Origin: CBDCPI01 sp965220245
Lineage (GTDB): Bacteria; Chloroflexota; Dehalococcoidia; Lucifugimonadales; UBA3495
NCBI GenBank assembly: GCA_965220245.1
Contig: CBDCPI010000011.1
Location: forward strand, 186,001-250,000
Length of the DNA: 64,000 nt
Reading direction: 5' to 3'
In this document: in pieces, positions 1 to 8,630 of the stretch
Numbering within the stretch: position 1 is the stretch's first letter
Layout of the letters: every line of letters starts with the position of its first letter
The notes under the pieces: model-generated
The model's database searches: none
Told to the model about the DNA's origin: nothing
What the model saw: the letters and a program-made list of their open reading frames with translations, nothing else
Position numbers and translations under genes: made by a program

Positions 1-1
1 T

Positions 2-1849
2 CATTTCAACCAAGTCGAGGGTGATAGTGAGATGAATCTCGTCCTGCACGGCATGAGTGTCCAAACAATGGCGGTTCGCAACCCGGGCTACCCACACCAC
101 ATCCGCCAGATAACCCTCGAATTGGCAGCAACAGTACGTGAGGATTTTGTCAGCGTCCACGCGATTGATCCAGTTACATTAGTGGAAACATCACTTCAAC
201 TGCAGGAAGTTTCATTGGCTCGTCTGAAAGAACATCGAAGCCGGATCGCTCGTGCTTTCAGGGAGACGAGCTATGAGAAGGTTGCATCTACCTACGTGGA
301 GTCTTTCCCTAACGTACAAGATTTTGATGCGGATCGATTGTTCGCACTTATGGGGAGCGATCTCGATAGCTTCAAAGCGGCGTTGCTGTACTACTCGGAC
401 ATGATGATTGAGGACTGTTTCGTTTTCACCTTAGACGACCTGCTGGACGTTTATGGCAAAAATGCCGACAGGGAAGCGTTCAAGAATGTGATCGAAAAGT
501 TGGCGTTCCAATTCGGAGATCTCCAGGATTCCAATAAAGAATGGGTGATCCTCAACAATCCGGTTTGGGAACGTCCGTTTATCAAAATCTTCGACGAAAC
601 TTATTTTTTGGCGTTAGTGGGACATATCCCTCACTATATTTCCAGCCTCCTCGAAGGCCTAGCGACCGAAGACCCTGTCTTGGCACAAAAATATCGTGTC
701 CGGAAGGCTAAATATTTGGAGGAGGAAGTAGAGCGGATTTTCAGAGCAGGGTTTCCAGAGGGCAAGTTTTACCGTGGGAGTATGTGGGACAACGGAGATG
801 AGGACAAAGGTGAGAATGACCTGGTAATGGTGTTAGGTTCAGTTGCCATAGTCGTGGAATCCAAATCCGGCTCGCTGACTGCTTCGGCGCAACGCGGTGC
901 TCCCAAGCGCCTTGTGGATACAGTGAGAGATCTGATTGTGTCCCCAGCGGACCAAGCAAACCGGTTCATTCGGATTCTCGAAGGGATGCAAGGTCCAACT
1001 CGATTTGTTACCAAGTCCGGCTCAGAAAATATGATCGACGTCAGAAAGGTCCGATATTTTCTACCTCTGACTGTAACCATGGAGCAGTTCGGGTGTGTCA
1101 CGAATATGCTAAACCTTGCCCAGTCAGGGATAGCCGATAGGAAAGTAGCTGAACTTGCTCAAGTCGTTAGCCTGACGGACTTGAAAGTTATCTTTGAAGT
1201 CCTTGGCCTCCAGTCCGAGAAGGTGCATTATTTCTTCCGGCGGAGGGAAATAGGTGCCCGCTTGCGGTTGCTTGGCTATGAGACGGACGTGTTGGCCTTT
1301 TACCTTGATCGCGGCTTCAATGTCGGCGAGGTCGAATTTTCCGGCGATATCCCAATAATTCTCGTGTCGGCGTCCAAACAGCTGGACCCTTACTTCGCCG
1401 GTGAGCAGATGGGAGTTATACGCGATAAACCTGTATTGAGATTGACGCCCTGGTGGACGACCATCCTTCAGCGTCTCGACGCAGACCTCAATGAAGAGCG
1501 CCTAGATGCAGCGCTTGTCCTCTTGAATGTTCCCTATGAAGACCAGAAAAAGCTGGAGGAGGAGTTTACCAAACTTAGCCAAAGTGTGAGACGCAACAGG
1601 CTTGGGGCGCCACGCACATGGGTCGAATTCCTCACGGGTCCTGCAGAGCGGCAGTTTTATGTTTCGCTCTTTCCCTACCTCACCAAATACCGTGAAGCGC
1701 GAGATGCGGTAATTGACGACTTCCTCAAACAAAGCAATGCTCAACAATCTCGAGGGGCGGTTTGCATCGCGGTAAACTTGGATCGCGGCGATACCCCATT
1801 TTCGGTTGTAGCTCTAAGCCCGCAACCAGACTTATTTGACCGACTATAG
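2..1849 (+). CDS. Hypothetical protein with PD-(D/E)XK nuclease-like core (5' end outside window)
   Basis: The frame is open to the left edge, so the true start may lie upstream; the first ATG in view is at 32 and gives 605 residues. Near residues 262-278 there is GENDLVMVLGSVAIVVESKSG, in which an acidic residue, a hydrophobic strand and an E-x-K triad match the core of PD-(D/E)XK/NERD-type nucleases. The rest is mixed helical sequence with no helicase or methylase motif. The gene ends with TAG. It precedes a restriction locus in the same orientation, which fits a defence or DNA-repair role. The family is not one I can name, and nuclease activity is inferred only from the motif. Confidence 0.6.
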   Translation, partial: HFNQVEGDSEMNLVLHGMSVQTMAVRNPGYPHHIRQITLELAATVREDFVSVHAIDPVTLVETSLQLQEVSLARLKEHRSRIARAFRETSYEKVASTYVESFPNVQDFDADRLFALMGSDLDSFKAALLYYSDMMIEDCFVFTLDDLLDVYGKNADREAFKNVIEKLAFQFGDLQDSNKEWVILNNPVWERPFIKIFDETYFLALVGHIPHYISSLLEGLATEDPVLAQKYRVRKAKYLEEEVERIFRAGFPEGKFYRGSMWDNGDEDKGENDLVMVLGSVAIVVESKSGSLTASAQRGAPKRLVDTVRDLIVSPADQANRFIRILEGMQGPTRFVTKSGSENMIDVRKVRYFLPLTVTMEQFGCVTNMLNLAQSGIADRKVAELAQVVSLTDLKVIFEVLGLQSEKVHYFFRRREIGARLRLLGYETDVLAFYLDRGFNVGEVEFSGDIPIILVSASKQLDPYFAGEQMGVIRDKPVLRLTPWWTTILQRLDADLNEERLDAALVLLNVPYEDQKKLEEEFTKLSQSVRRNRLGAPRTWVEFLTGPAERQFYVSLFPYLTKYREARDAVIDDFLKQSNAQQSRGAVCIAVNLDRGDTPFSVVALSPQPDLFDRL

Positions 1850-2001
1850 ATAGTCAGGAACTCGGCCTCCATCTAACTTGCGGGCAAGTCTATGGGATGT
1901 GTTCCCGCAAGGCCGACGAAGCACATACAATTTTGAGACCTCAAAGCTTGACCACATCAACAACCTTCGCGTTGGCGTTGTGAACAGCACCTTCCTTCTG
2001 T

Positions 2002-2030
2002 AAGAGGCCGGGGCAGCGAGTCGGCCTCTT
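2002..2030. terminator. Stem-loop after the first gene
   Basis: Perfect 9-bp inverted repeat (AAGAGGCCG at 2002-2010, CGGCCTCTT at 2022-2030) with an 11-nt loop, followed by a moderately T-rich stretch. It lies 150 bp after the upstream stop and fits a rho-independent terminator. Nothing else is visible in the 1850-2217 gap. Confidence 0.5.
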
Positions 2031-2217
2031 CTTCGTGTCTGCGTCCTGGAAACGAAGTGTCCACACCCGTTGATGTGGGACTCAAGCAATCTTCCGAATG
2101 TGAGCGCCGCTAGCGCTGGAAAGTTGCCGAAAATAATGATCGGTGCTAATTTGTAACTATACCAACAAGGTACATAACCTGACCGGATCGGCGAAACTCG
2201 CGCGGGGTGAAAGTCCA

Positions 2218-2415
2218 ATGCCTTATGTGATGATTCCCGGATTCCTATGCGAGCGATGCAGTCACCGCTGGGTCCGCAAGCTGCCGGGCACGCAGGATCC
2301 GAAGGTCTGTCCCAAGTGCAAGTCCCCATATTGGAATACGCCGCGCACGCACCCGGTACGACCCAGTGTAAACCCCCTGCGCAACGATTGGACTATTCAC
2401 CACGAAATCCCTTGA
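2218..2415 (+). CDS. Small zinc-ribbon protein
   Basis: A 65-residue protein with two CxxC knuckles, CERC and CPKC, separated by about 20 residues, a classic zinc ribbon. The spacing and the basic segment after the second knuckle (CPKCKSPYWNTPR) resemble small DNA-binding or antitoxin-like zinc ribbons. An in-frame ATG lies upstream at 2143, but the 2218 ATG is preceded by a purine-rich GGGGTGA and begins where the conserved-looking part starts, so I chose it. It sits just ahead of the restriction enzyme gene and could be a small regulator of it. The function is inferred from the fold only. Confidence 0.55.
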   Translation: MPYVMIPGFLCERCSHRWVRKLPGTQDPKVCPKCKSPYWNTPRTHPVRPSVNPLRNDWTIHHEIP

Positions 2416-2458
2416 CGCTGGAGTCGAGGCAAGACCGAGGCCCTAAAGAGTGAAAACT

Positions 2459-2566
2459 ATGCAAAGCACGAATCTGCAGTCCACCATCGAGAGTGCCATC
2501 GCCACTGTAGCTGAAATGAGTGCACAGAGGACCGATGGAACATGGCTTGAAGATGTTGCCGTCTAG
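2459..2566 (+). pseudogene. 35-codon N-terminal echo of the downstream restriction enzyme
   Basis: An ATG-started 35-codon frame ending in TAG. Aligned without gaps to the first 33 residues of the enzyme starting at 2658, about 12 positions are identical, including the block T-x-G-x-W-L-E at residues 25-31 and I10, A13, A15 and T16. After the TAG the same frame stays open for another 19 codons. This looks like the remnant of an older or duplicated copy of the enzyme's amino terminus. It could also be translated as a small peptide, but there is no strong ribosome binding site. Confidence 0.4.
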
Positions 2567-2657
2567 GAAGCAAAAGCTAAGGGAACCGCAGGAATCCGCC
2601 CCGCAAAGCCGCGGACTTGAATCCCACTGCAACGCCGCTCCGTAGGAAACAGGGAAG

Positions 2658-5600
2658 ATGAGCGAGACAACCGCACACGACGCAATCGACCAAGCATTGG
2701 CAACACTGGAAGAAGGGAAGTCGGAACCCACCAGAGGGAAGTGGCTGGAGCGTCTGACAGCCCAGATGGCGCCCTACATAAAGGACTGGGACATTTCCCA
2801 TTGCTGGACGTGGGCGGAATGGCCTGACCGGGAGAGGCTCCTCCCGGAAACCACAAGCCAAGACAACGGCATAGACGCCGTAGCGGTCGACCGCTCCAAT
2901 GGATCCCTTATAGCCATCCAGTGCAAATCCAGGCAGTTGGACGAAACCGGGCATGGCAGGGACATCGACCGGCCAGATATAACCAGCTTCATTTCGGAAA
3001 GCGAAAACGAGCTGTACGACCAAAGGTGGCTGATTACCAACGGAGACAGCCGGCTTAACGACAGGGCTGAGCGCACGAACTCCCAGCTCAACAAGAAGAT
3101 TAAGCTTTTCAACCTTCACGCCGACCTCACGGCACAGGTGCAAGGAAGTATCAAAGACGAGGAGTGCCCCCACTGTCAACCCAATCCTGACGGCGAGTGG
3201 CGCAGGCAGTCCAAGACCTGCATGCAGAACGACGCCGTCAGCACCGCTGTGAGCAGGTTGAGAGGCCAGCTCGAAACCGACGTCGACGGCATCCCCATCG
3301 GCCAGGCCCGCGGCAAGATCGTTCTGCCCTGCGGCACGGGCAAGACTCGCATCTCCCTGCGGATCGTCGAGGAATTGACGCCGCCGGGCGGGCTGTCCGT
3401 GGTCCTATGCCCGTCAATCTCACTGGTGGCGCAGATCCGGCGCGAATACCTGCTGAACTCAGAAAGGCCTATCCGCGCTCTAGCAGTATGCTCAGACGAG
3501 ACGGCCGGTTACAACCCCAAGAAAGAGGATCAGAGAAATACCTTCGAGGAAGTGACCGCCGACTCCAGCAACGTCAGCGCCAACGAAATCAAGGGCAAGG
3601 TCACCACAGACCCGGAGGAAATCGCCCGATGGATAGGCGAAGGACACGAAGGTGAGCGAGTCAGCGTCATCTTCGGCACCTACCAGAGCGGGCACCGGAT
3701 AGCCGAAGCACTCCGGACATCGGAAACAATCGCAGAGGTGCTGATCTGCGACGAGGCCCACCGCACCGCCGGGTTGCGCCGGACCAAGAAGTCCACCGTG
3801 GACCAGATAAAGGACTTCACGCTGTGCCACGACAATGATAGGTTCCCGGCAAAGCACCGCATCTACCAGACCGCCACGCCGAAGATATACACCCAGAAGG
3901 CCCTGCGGGAGAAACAGAAAGAAGACTGGGTAGTCCGCAACATGGACGACCAGAGCATCTTCGGCCCCGACCTGTTCCGGCGGAGCTACCGGGACGCGGT
4001 GGAGAACAAATGGCTGTCGGACTACCGCATCATCGCCGTTGGAATCAGCGGGGCGGAATCCCACGAAGTCGCCAACGCGCTGGCCAGCGCCACCGAGAGC
4101 AAGGGACGCAATCCCCTGACGTCAACCCACTTCCTCAGGGGGCTGGCGTTCACGCTGGCTATGGGCGGCGCCACCAAGGGGCGCGAGGACGGGGAAATCA
4201 ACATCCAGTCCTGCATCGCCTTTATGAACACCGTGGACAAGTCCGACAACATGGTAAAGGCCCTAGACACCGAGCCGGTCAGGAATTGGCTCCGCGACCG
4301 GATGCGAGAAATGGATACCGGCAAGGCGCCGGCAACCTACACCCTCGACCACTTGGACGCGAGCAGCAACGTTACGGAGCGGGAAGAAGCCAAGGCCAAG
4401 CTGGCGGAAGGAACAGGGGAAAAGCCCCACGGCGTCATCAATGTGGGCATCTTTGGCGAGGGCACGGATTCGCCGTCCCTCAGCGCCGTGGCATTCCTGG
4501 AAGCCAGGAGAAGCCCCATCGACGTGGTGCAGGCCGTCGGACGGGCCATGCGCACCTCGCCCGGCAAGGACATGGGGTACGTGATTTGCCCCATCGTCAT
4601 ACCCCTTGACACGGATGCCGAGAACTTTCTCAAGACCAGCAACCCGCAGGACGGCTGGAAGGAGCTGAGCGACATCCTGCTGGCCCTGCGGGCCCACGAC
4701 GAGCGGATTGAGGATCGGCTGGCGGAACTCATGATCCTCTACCTGCCTCCCGAGCCTGAGGTGGTCAAGACCATCGTCGGGATAGCCCACGAAGAATCCA
4801 AGCGGATGAGCTACTGGGAACACGTCGGTAAACCTGGAGCAGTCGAACTGGCGTTGCAGGAAGTGCTGGACGGGACGAGGAGCCCGGCCAGCGCCTTCAG
4901 CAAGGTGTCGGAACCGCCCGAGCCCAACGGAGTCATGGAAGCTGGCGCCGAATACCGGACCGCAACGACGGACAGGCCGATAGAGCCAAGTCAATCCCTC
5001 AGCGGCAAGAGCAAGGACAACAGCGAAACCGAGCTCCGCAAAGGCGGAGTAGAGCGGGAAAAACCGGACGAGAAGACCGGGATGCCGGGAAAGGTGGACA
5101 TCGACAAGACAAAAATCAAGATCATCAAGCCCATGGCCGAGGGAAAAGGGGGAACGGTGGTGACCCCGGTGCGGGAACGCAGGCCCCGGCGCACCCAGGC
5201 GGAATTAAGCGCCCAGGCTGCCATGCGGCTCATGGAGTTGGATGCCAACGAAGAGCGCAGCAAACTCATCACTATGAACCTGCTGGAGAAGTCCGGCCTC
5301 CGGGGAAACCGCCCGGAACGCGACGCCAACATGATCCAGGACAGCATCTACGAAGCGGCCCACCAGCTACGCAACGACTCCCTCAAGGAACCGCTCGACC
5401 GGCATTTCAACCTCAACTACCTGGACGAAAAGGCCCGCGAGAACCAGGCCGACGGTTGCACCATCGCCGCGCTGCTGATGATGAACGCCGCCATGCTCCA
5501 CCAGCGCATCAGCGCCGGCCGGTGGCTGGACGGAGTAGAAAGTCTGGACGCCATCAAGAACTCCAACAACCCAGTGAGCGAAATCAAGGACCAATGGAAC

Positions 5601-7994
5601 ACCATCCGGGCCCGGGACTTCCGCCCTGTGATAGAACCCGCCCTAGAAGCCATCCGCGCGATGGAGCGAACCGGCAGGACCGGCGGGCTGGTCATGGCCG
5701 TCCGCCACATCGCCAAGGAAGCCGAGGAACTGGCTGCCAGCTACGCTGACCTCGGCGCAGACCACGCCGGCCCCCTGTTCAACCGCGTCATGGGCAACCA
5801 AGCCAGCGACGGCGCCTATTTCACCCGCCCCGTGGCCGCCTCCATCGCCGCCCGCCTCACCCTAGACGCCCTGGGAGAGCAGGACTGGACCGACGAGAAG
5901 ACGTGGAGGTCCCACAAGACCGTGGACCTGGCCTGCGGCAGCGGCACGCTCCTTACTGCCATGCTGACCGAGATGAAGCGAAGGGCCATAGAGCAGGGCG
6001 CAACGGCCAGCGAAATCGGCCAGCTACAGAAGACGGCGGTGGAAAACACGCTGAAGGGTATGGACATCAACCCCATCTCGCTGCAACTGGCTGCCTCCCA
6101 GCTCACCACCGGCAACCAGGACATCGGCTACCGCCGCATGGGGCTGCACCGAATGCCCTACGGCCCCGACACCAGCGACCCGGCGAAGGTATCAGCGGGA
6201 ACGCTGGAGCTCCTAGGACAGAAGGAAATAGTTTCGCGCGACGGCGAACTCGACCTGCCCGACGTCAGGATAGCGTCAGAGGAAGTCTGGAGTCACGGCG
6301 GGGAAGCCATGGAAGACGCCGTGGATGCAGTAAAAGGCGGCGTCAGAATAGTGATAATGAACCCGCCGTTCACCAACCGTTCCAAGATGGGGGAAAAGTT
6401 CCCGCAGGAAACACAACAGGCGCTGCGGAAACGGGTAGACGACATGGAGCGGCTGCTGGTTAGCAACGACACAGCGCTGCGTGACTTCGTCGACAAGAAC
6501 GCCCTAGAACCGCTGTTCACCACCTTGGCTGATAAATGCTTACAAGCTGAGAGCACCGTTCTCACTATGATCAATCCGACCGCTGCACTATGTGCGCCCT
6601 CAGCGCTGGAAAAGAGGCGTATCCTCTCACAGCGTTACCACATTCATTCGGTCCTTACCTGTCACCACCCAGGGCAGGGCAACTTGAGCCAAAATACAAC
6701 CATTAACGAGAGCATCATCGTTGCCAGGAGGTCAAGCGGTACTAAGTCTGCGACAAGGTTCATCACCTTGGACCGGATGCCATCCGATGACAGCGAAGTA
6801 CGTGAGATGCATCAAGCCCTCCTGGAGTGCCAAGAAGGGCAAATGAAAGATGGCTGGGGAGTAGTATCACACTGGCCCACGGAACGGATCGAGTCCGGCG
6901 ACTGGACACCAGCAATCTGGCGTTCCCCGGAACTGGGGGGAGCAGCGTCAAAGTTTGCCAACGACTCCGAGCTAACCGCGATCAAGGACACGCCAGGAGT
7001 ATTCATTCATTCGACGTACCAAACGCTACTCAGCAACTTCAGCAAATGTGATGCGGGAACGCGAGGAGCCTTTCCAGTCCTTGCTTCAAAGGGAGCAGAA
7101 GGTCAAAGTAGGATTATTAGCACCCCAGACGAATATCGAACCCCGAAAAAAACCGACGAAGAAACGGTCAAGTTAAATGGCGGCATCCATCGAGAGACGA
7201 AGAGGATGCTGGAGAAAGCAAGTCACCTCCAGATTACGCAAGGTCAACGAAACAACACTGGCTGTTTAACCGCCACCGCCAGCGACCATAAGTATGTAGG
7301 GATCGGATACCTTCCCGTGACGGGCCTAACGGCGGAAGAAAGCAAGGCAACGGCAGTATTCATCAACTCAACACCAGGTCGGCTACAACTCATGTGCAAC
7401 GCAGGGCGTACACTGGAGTTCCCCCTTTACAATCCTGCAGCCTCAGGTAACATCCGGATCCCAGACGTCAAGAACGCCCGCATTCGCCGAATCCTGGCCG
7501 ACTGCTGGGAGCGCACTAAGGACATGGAAGTACCTCAGTTCCGAGACGGCGAGTGCGACGTGCGCCGACTCTGGGACGAGGCAGTAGCCGACGCGATGGG
7601 CTGGGACGCCGCCGAGCTGTCCCGACTGCGCCACCTGCTCCACCAGGAGCCCCACGTCCGCGGCCTGGGCTACGGCCAGTACGGGGATGAGGTGGACATC
7701 GAACCTACCGACCGCGAACTCTTCAAAGAACTGGCCGACCGATGGGAAAACGAAACCGTACTGTTGTCTAACTCAGACCAAGCAGCCGAACACCCAGCCC
7801 ACCAGGAAATCATCAGCATGGGCGAAGCGGCGGTGCCCCTGATTCTGGAACGGATGCAGTCCCAAAGTGGGCACTGGTTCCATGCCCTGCGAGAAATCAC
7901 CAACGCAAACCCCGTGCTACCAGACGACCGCGGCAACGTTGGAGCGATGCAGGTCGCCTGGTTGGACTGGGGCGAGCGCAATGGATACGCCTAG
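2658..7994 (+). CDS. Type ISP-like restriction-modification enzyme (nuclease-helicase-methyltransferase in one chain)
   Basis: 1778 residues with the order typical of single-polypeptide Type ISP enzymes such as LlaGI. An Mrr-like nuclease comes first (G-I-D at 71-73, QCK at 88-90). The SF2 helicase has Walker A PCGTGKT at about 224-230, a DEAH box near 365, and GEGTDSP with a QAVGRAMR motif VI near 595-630. A linker follows, then an N6-adenine methyltransferase with DLACGSGTLL near 1090 and NPPF near 1235, and a C-terminal target-recognition region. It is somewhat longer than the roughly 1570-residue characterised members. It would translocate on and cleave unmodified DNA while methylating self DNA. 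All key motifs are present and the frame is intact. Its stop overlaps the next gene by 14 bp, which implies coupling. Confidence 0.88.
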   Translation: MSETTAHDAIDQALATLEEGKSEPTRGKWLERLTAQMAPYIKDWDISHCWTWAEWPDRERLLPETTSQDNGIDAVAVDRSNGSLIAIQCKSRQLDETGHGRDIDRPDITSFISESENELYDQRWLITNGDSRLNDRAERTNSQLNKKIKLFNLHADLTAQVQGSIKDEECPHCQPNPDGEWRRQSKTCMQNDAVSTAVSRLRGQLETDVDGIPIGQARGKIVLPCGTGKTRISLRIVEELTPPGGLSVVLCPSISLVAQIRREYLLNSERPIRALAVCSDETAGYNPKKEDQRNTFEEVTADSSNVSANEIKGKVTTDPEEIARWIGEGHEGERVSVIFGTYQSGHRIAEALRTSETIAEVLICDEAHRTAGLRRTKKSTVDQIKDFTLCHDNDRFPAKHRIYQTATPKIYTQKALREKQKEDWVVRNMDDQSIFGPDLFRRSYRDAVENKWLSDYRIIAVGISGAESHEVANALASATESKGRNPLTSTHFLRGLAFTLAMGGATKGREDGEINIQSCIAFMNTVDKSDNMVKALDTEPVRNWLRDRMREMDTGKAPATYTLDHLDASSNVTEREEAKAKLAEGTGEKPHGVINVGIFGEGTDSPSLSAVAFLEARRSPIDVVQAVGRAMRTSPGKDMGYVICPIVIPLDTDAENFLKTSNPQDGWKELSDILLALRAHDERIEDRLAELMILYLPPEPEVVKTIVGIAHEESKRMSYWEHVGKPGAVELALQEVLDGTRSPASAFSKVSEPPEPNGVMEAGAEYRTATTDRPIEPSQSLSGKSKDNSETELRKGGVEREKPDEKTGMPGKVDIDKTKIKIIKPMAEGKGGTVVTPVRERRPRRTQAELSAQAAMRLMELDANEERSKLITMNLLEKSGLRGNRPERDANMIQDSIYEAAHQLRNDSLKEPLDRHFNLNYLDEKARENQADGCTIAALLMMNAAMLHQRISAGRWLDGVESLDAIKNSNNPVSEIKDQWNTIRARDFRPVIEPALEAIRAMERTGRTGGLVMAVRHIAKEAEELAASYADLGADHAGPLFNRVMGNQASDGAYFTRPVAASIAARLTLDALGEQDWTDEKTWRSHKTVDLACGSGTLLTAMLTEMKRRAIEQGATASEIGQLQKTAVENTLKGMDINPISLQLAASQLTTGNQDIGYRRMGLHRMPYGPDTSDPAKVSAGTLELLGQKEIVSRDGELDLPDVRIASEEVWSHGGEAMEDAVDAVKGGVRIVIMNPPFTNRSKMGEKFPQETQQALRKRVDDMERLLVSNDTALRDFVDKNALEPLFTTLADKCLQAESTVLTMINPTAALCAPSALEKRRILSQRYHIHSVLTCHHPGQGNLSQNTTINESIIVARRSSGTKSATRFITLDRMPSDDSEVREMHQALLECQEGQMKDGWGVVSHWPTERIESGDWTPAIWRSPELGGAASKFANDSELTAIKDTPGVFIHSTYQTLLSNFSKCDAGTRGAFPVLASKGAEGQSRIISTPDEYRTPKKTDEETVKLNGGIHRETKRMLEKASHLQITQGQRNNTGCLTATASDHKYVGIGYLPVTGLTAEESKATAVFINSTPGRLQLMCNAGRTLEFPLYNPAASGNIRIPDVKNARIRRILADCWERTKDMEVPQFRDGECDVRRLWDEAVADAMGWDAAELSRLRHLLHQEPHVRGLGYGQYGDEVDIEPTDRELFKELADRWENETVLLSNSDQAAEHPAHQEIISMGEAAVPLILERMQSQSGHWFHALREITNANPVLPDDRGNVGAMQVAWLDWGERNGYA

Positions 7995-8442
7995 CTGGGC
8001 GAATCTGCTTGTTGAGGCATTCCCCAATCTGGCCAGCGAAGAATTCGAGACTGTAGGGCAAGCGTCGGAACTGTACAACTGCATTGCCTACGCTGCCGGT
8101 GACACAACCAAATGGTGGTGGCCCGACGGCATCAATTACTGGCCCCCGTGGGCGTCGGAGACTAACCGGATAGAAAGCCTGAAGGAAGCGTTCTCCGGAT
8201 TGGGGTACGAACAATGCGACACTAGCGACACCGAGGTCGGCTACCAACGGATCGCATTGTACGAAGTGAACGGCGAGATGAAACATGCAGCAGTGCAGAC
8301 GCCCGACGGACGCTGGCGCAGCAAAATGGGCCAAGGACCAGTAATCGAACACGACACCCCAGAGTCCCTTTCCTATGGGAGTTACGGTGGCCCAACGGCA
8401 TTTATGCGAAGGGCCATGGAGTATACGGAACACAGCGAATAA
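7981..8442 (+). CDS. Small Cys/His protein coupled to the restriction enzyme (DUF7689-like)
   Basis: 153 residues. The ATG at 7981 lies inside the last codons of the restriction gene in another frame, a 14-bp overlap that indicates translational coupling; longer upstream starts would bury it deep in that gene. The sequence has YNCIAYAAGD near residues 32-41, a Trp-rich stretch (KWWWPDGINYWPPW), and later KHAAVQTPDGRWRSKMG with His in a strand. An invariant-looking Cys followed by a distant His resembles papain/NlpC-like folds and matches my recollection of the family now called DUF7689. The catalytic role is inference. Genetic coupling suggests a partner or effector of the restriction enzyme. 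Confidence 0.6.
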   Translation: MDTPSWANLLVEAFPNLASEEFETVGQASELYNCIAYAAGDTTKWWWPDGINYWPPWASETNRIESLKEAFSGLGYEQCDTSDTEVGYQRIALYEVNGEMKHAAVQTPDGRWRSKMGQGPVIEHDTPESLSYGSYGGPTAFMRRAMEYTEHSE

Positions 8443-8510
8443 CTCGGCATGGATAAATCGGTTACATTCAGGCCGGCCCGCCCAGCGGTTAGACACGCAC
8501 GGGCAACGAA

Positions 8511-8630
8511 ATGGCACGGCACGCAGGAATTATGCGTCCCATCTACTTACACTACGTGTCCACCACGCCAGCGGAGCCGGCAGTGATTGAGACCATCACC
8601 AGCACTGAGTTATACGGAGGTAAACAATGA
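8511..8630 (+). CDS. Possible small protein coupled to the sacsin-like gene
   Basis: A 39-codon frame (alternative start at 8532, with AGGA seven bases upstream) whose TGA overlaps the ATG of the next gene as ATGA. The overlap and the ribosome-binding-like sequences suggest a translated leader peptide or small partner. No family is recognised. It could equally be a chance frame in the 184-bp gap after 8442. Confidence 0.3.
   Translation: MARHAGIMRPIYLHYVSTTPAEPAVIETITSTELYGGKQ

Noticed and set aside
3197..7655. Long frames on both strands inside the restriction gene
   Set aside because: GC-rich shadow frames of a gene whose motifs are all in one frame.
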